Positions 63,866 to 64,000 of a stretch of DNA of 64,000 bases are shown one piece after another. Positions within the stretch are counted from its first letter, which is position 1; each line of letters starts with the position of its first letter. Under the pieces are notes generated by a model. The model searched no databases. It saw nothing but the letters and a program-made list of their open reading frames with translations, and had not been told where the DNA came from. A program made the translations under genes and the position numbers. The stretch comes from Burkholderia sp. lig30 (GTDB taxonomy: Bacteria > Pseudomonadota > Gammaproteobacteria > Burkholderiales > Burkholderiaceae), in assembly GCF_000687455.2 (NCBI RefSeq), contig NZ_JGVW01000072.1:27542-91541 (forward strand). Direction: 5' to 3'.

Positions 63866-64000
63866 ATGACGCCAGGCATCTCCCTCCTCGAGTGGCTGCT
63901 GGTCGCGTTCACGCTGGTCGCGGCCGGATATGCGCTTGTCGCGGCGTTCGCGCCGCGTCCGCGCACCCCGCGTACGGCCGCGCGCGACGGCTTCGAGCCG
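63866..64000 (+). CDS. Membrane glycosyltransferase, N-terminal part (HpnI-like?), runs off window
   Basis: The first 45 codons start MTPGISLLEWLLVAFTLVAA, a hydrophobic membrane anchor, then a Pro/Arg-rich linker (APRPRTPRTAAR) and the start of a domain at DGFEP. A short anchor followed by a linker and an F-E-P-type strand resembles the ceramide-glucosyltransferase-like HpnI of hopanoid synthesis. With so few residues this is only a guess. The ribosome binding site GGGAGGG lies eight bases upstream. Confidence 0.5.
   Translation, partial: MTPGISLLEWLLVAFTLVAAGYALVAAFAPRPRTPRTAARDGFEP

Overview
The window is about 67% GC and carries a dense set of betaproteobacterial housekeeping genes. Gene order (rne/rluC, yceD-rpmF-plsX-fabHDG-acpP-fabF, rpoE-rseA-rseB-mucD-lepA-lepB-rnc-era-recO-pdxJ-acpS-nagZ, efp with the EF-P arginine rhamnosyltransferase gene earP) and protein sequence point to the main chromosome of a Burkholderia species, probably near the B. 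cepacia complex. That placement comes from recognition, not from a database search. I see no prophage, insertion sequence, CRISPR array, integrase or plasmid functions; the window looks like core chromosome, with a more species-variable last quarter.

Layout. 1-1.84 kb: end of a 2-hydroxyacid dehydrogenase gene, then rmuC. 1.9-5.9 kb, minus strand: molybdenum cofactor genes moaA, mobA, moeA, then a small membrane protein and a GNAT acetyltransferase. 6-12 kb: rne and rluC diverge from a structured 0.73-kb leader; rluC is followed by a HAD phosphatase, a Rieske protein and an SppA-type protease. 13-14.4 kb, minus strand: an RsmI-like methyltransferase and a Maf nucleotide pyrophosphatase. 14.4-21.3 kb: the fatty-acid and phospholipid operon. 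21.3-34.3 kb: the envelope-stress sigma factor RpoE with its anti-sigma factors and protease, then translation and RNA-processing genes (lepA, lepB, rnc, era, recO), pdxJ, acpS and nagZ.

34.3-41.3 kb: a sigma-54-type response regulator with an altered GAFTGA loop, EF-P and its rhamnosyltransferase EarP, uvrC, pgsA and three tRNA genes (Gly, Gly, Cys) behind a strong promoter with an UP-like element. 41.4-48.2 kb: free-Met-R-SO reductase, pirin, an ElaA acetyltransferase, a copper-delivery cluster for cytochrome oxidase (sco, pcuC, ctaG) and trehalose synthesis (otsB-otsA). 48.3-64 kb: an ABC exporter, a glycosyltransferase, an orphan membrane protein, a GntR/FCD regulator facing a branched-chain amino-acid binding protein, a TonB-dependent siderophore receptor with a Fur-like operator, a Tat-exported phospholipase C, pyridoxal kinase, a secreted alpha/beta hydrolase, a luciferase-like monooxygenase, and the start of a membrane glycosyltransferase that may be HpnI.

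No wholly new multi-gene system stands out. The points most worth a second look are: repetitive, probably disordered insertions or tails in three separate nucleic-acid enzymes (RNase E, RNase III, UvrC); the GAFDGA variant in the NtrC-type regulator; the structured rne/rluC leader; an intrinsic terminator inside the rpmF-plsX junction; and several uncatalogued dyads in front of rpoE, the pirin gene and the 50.7-kb glycosyltransferase gene.
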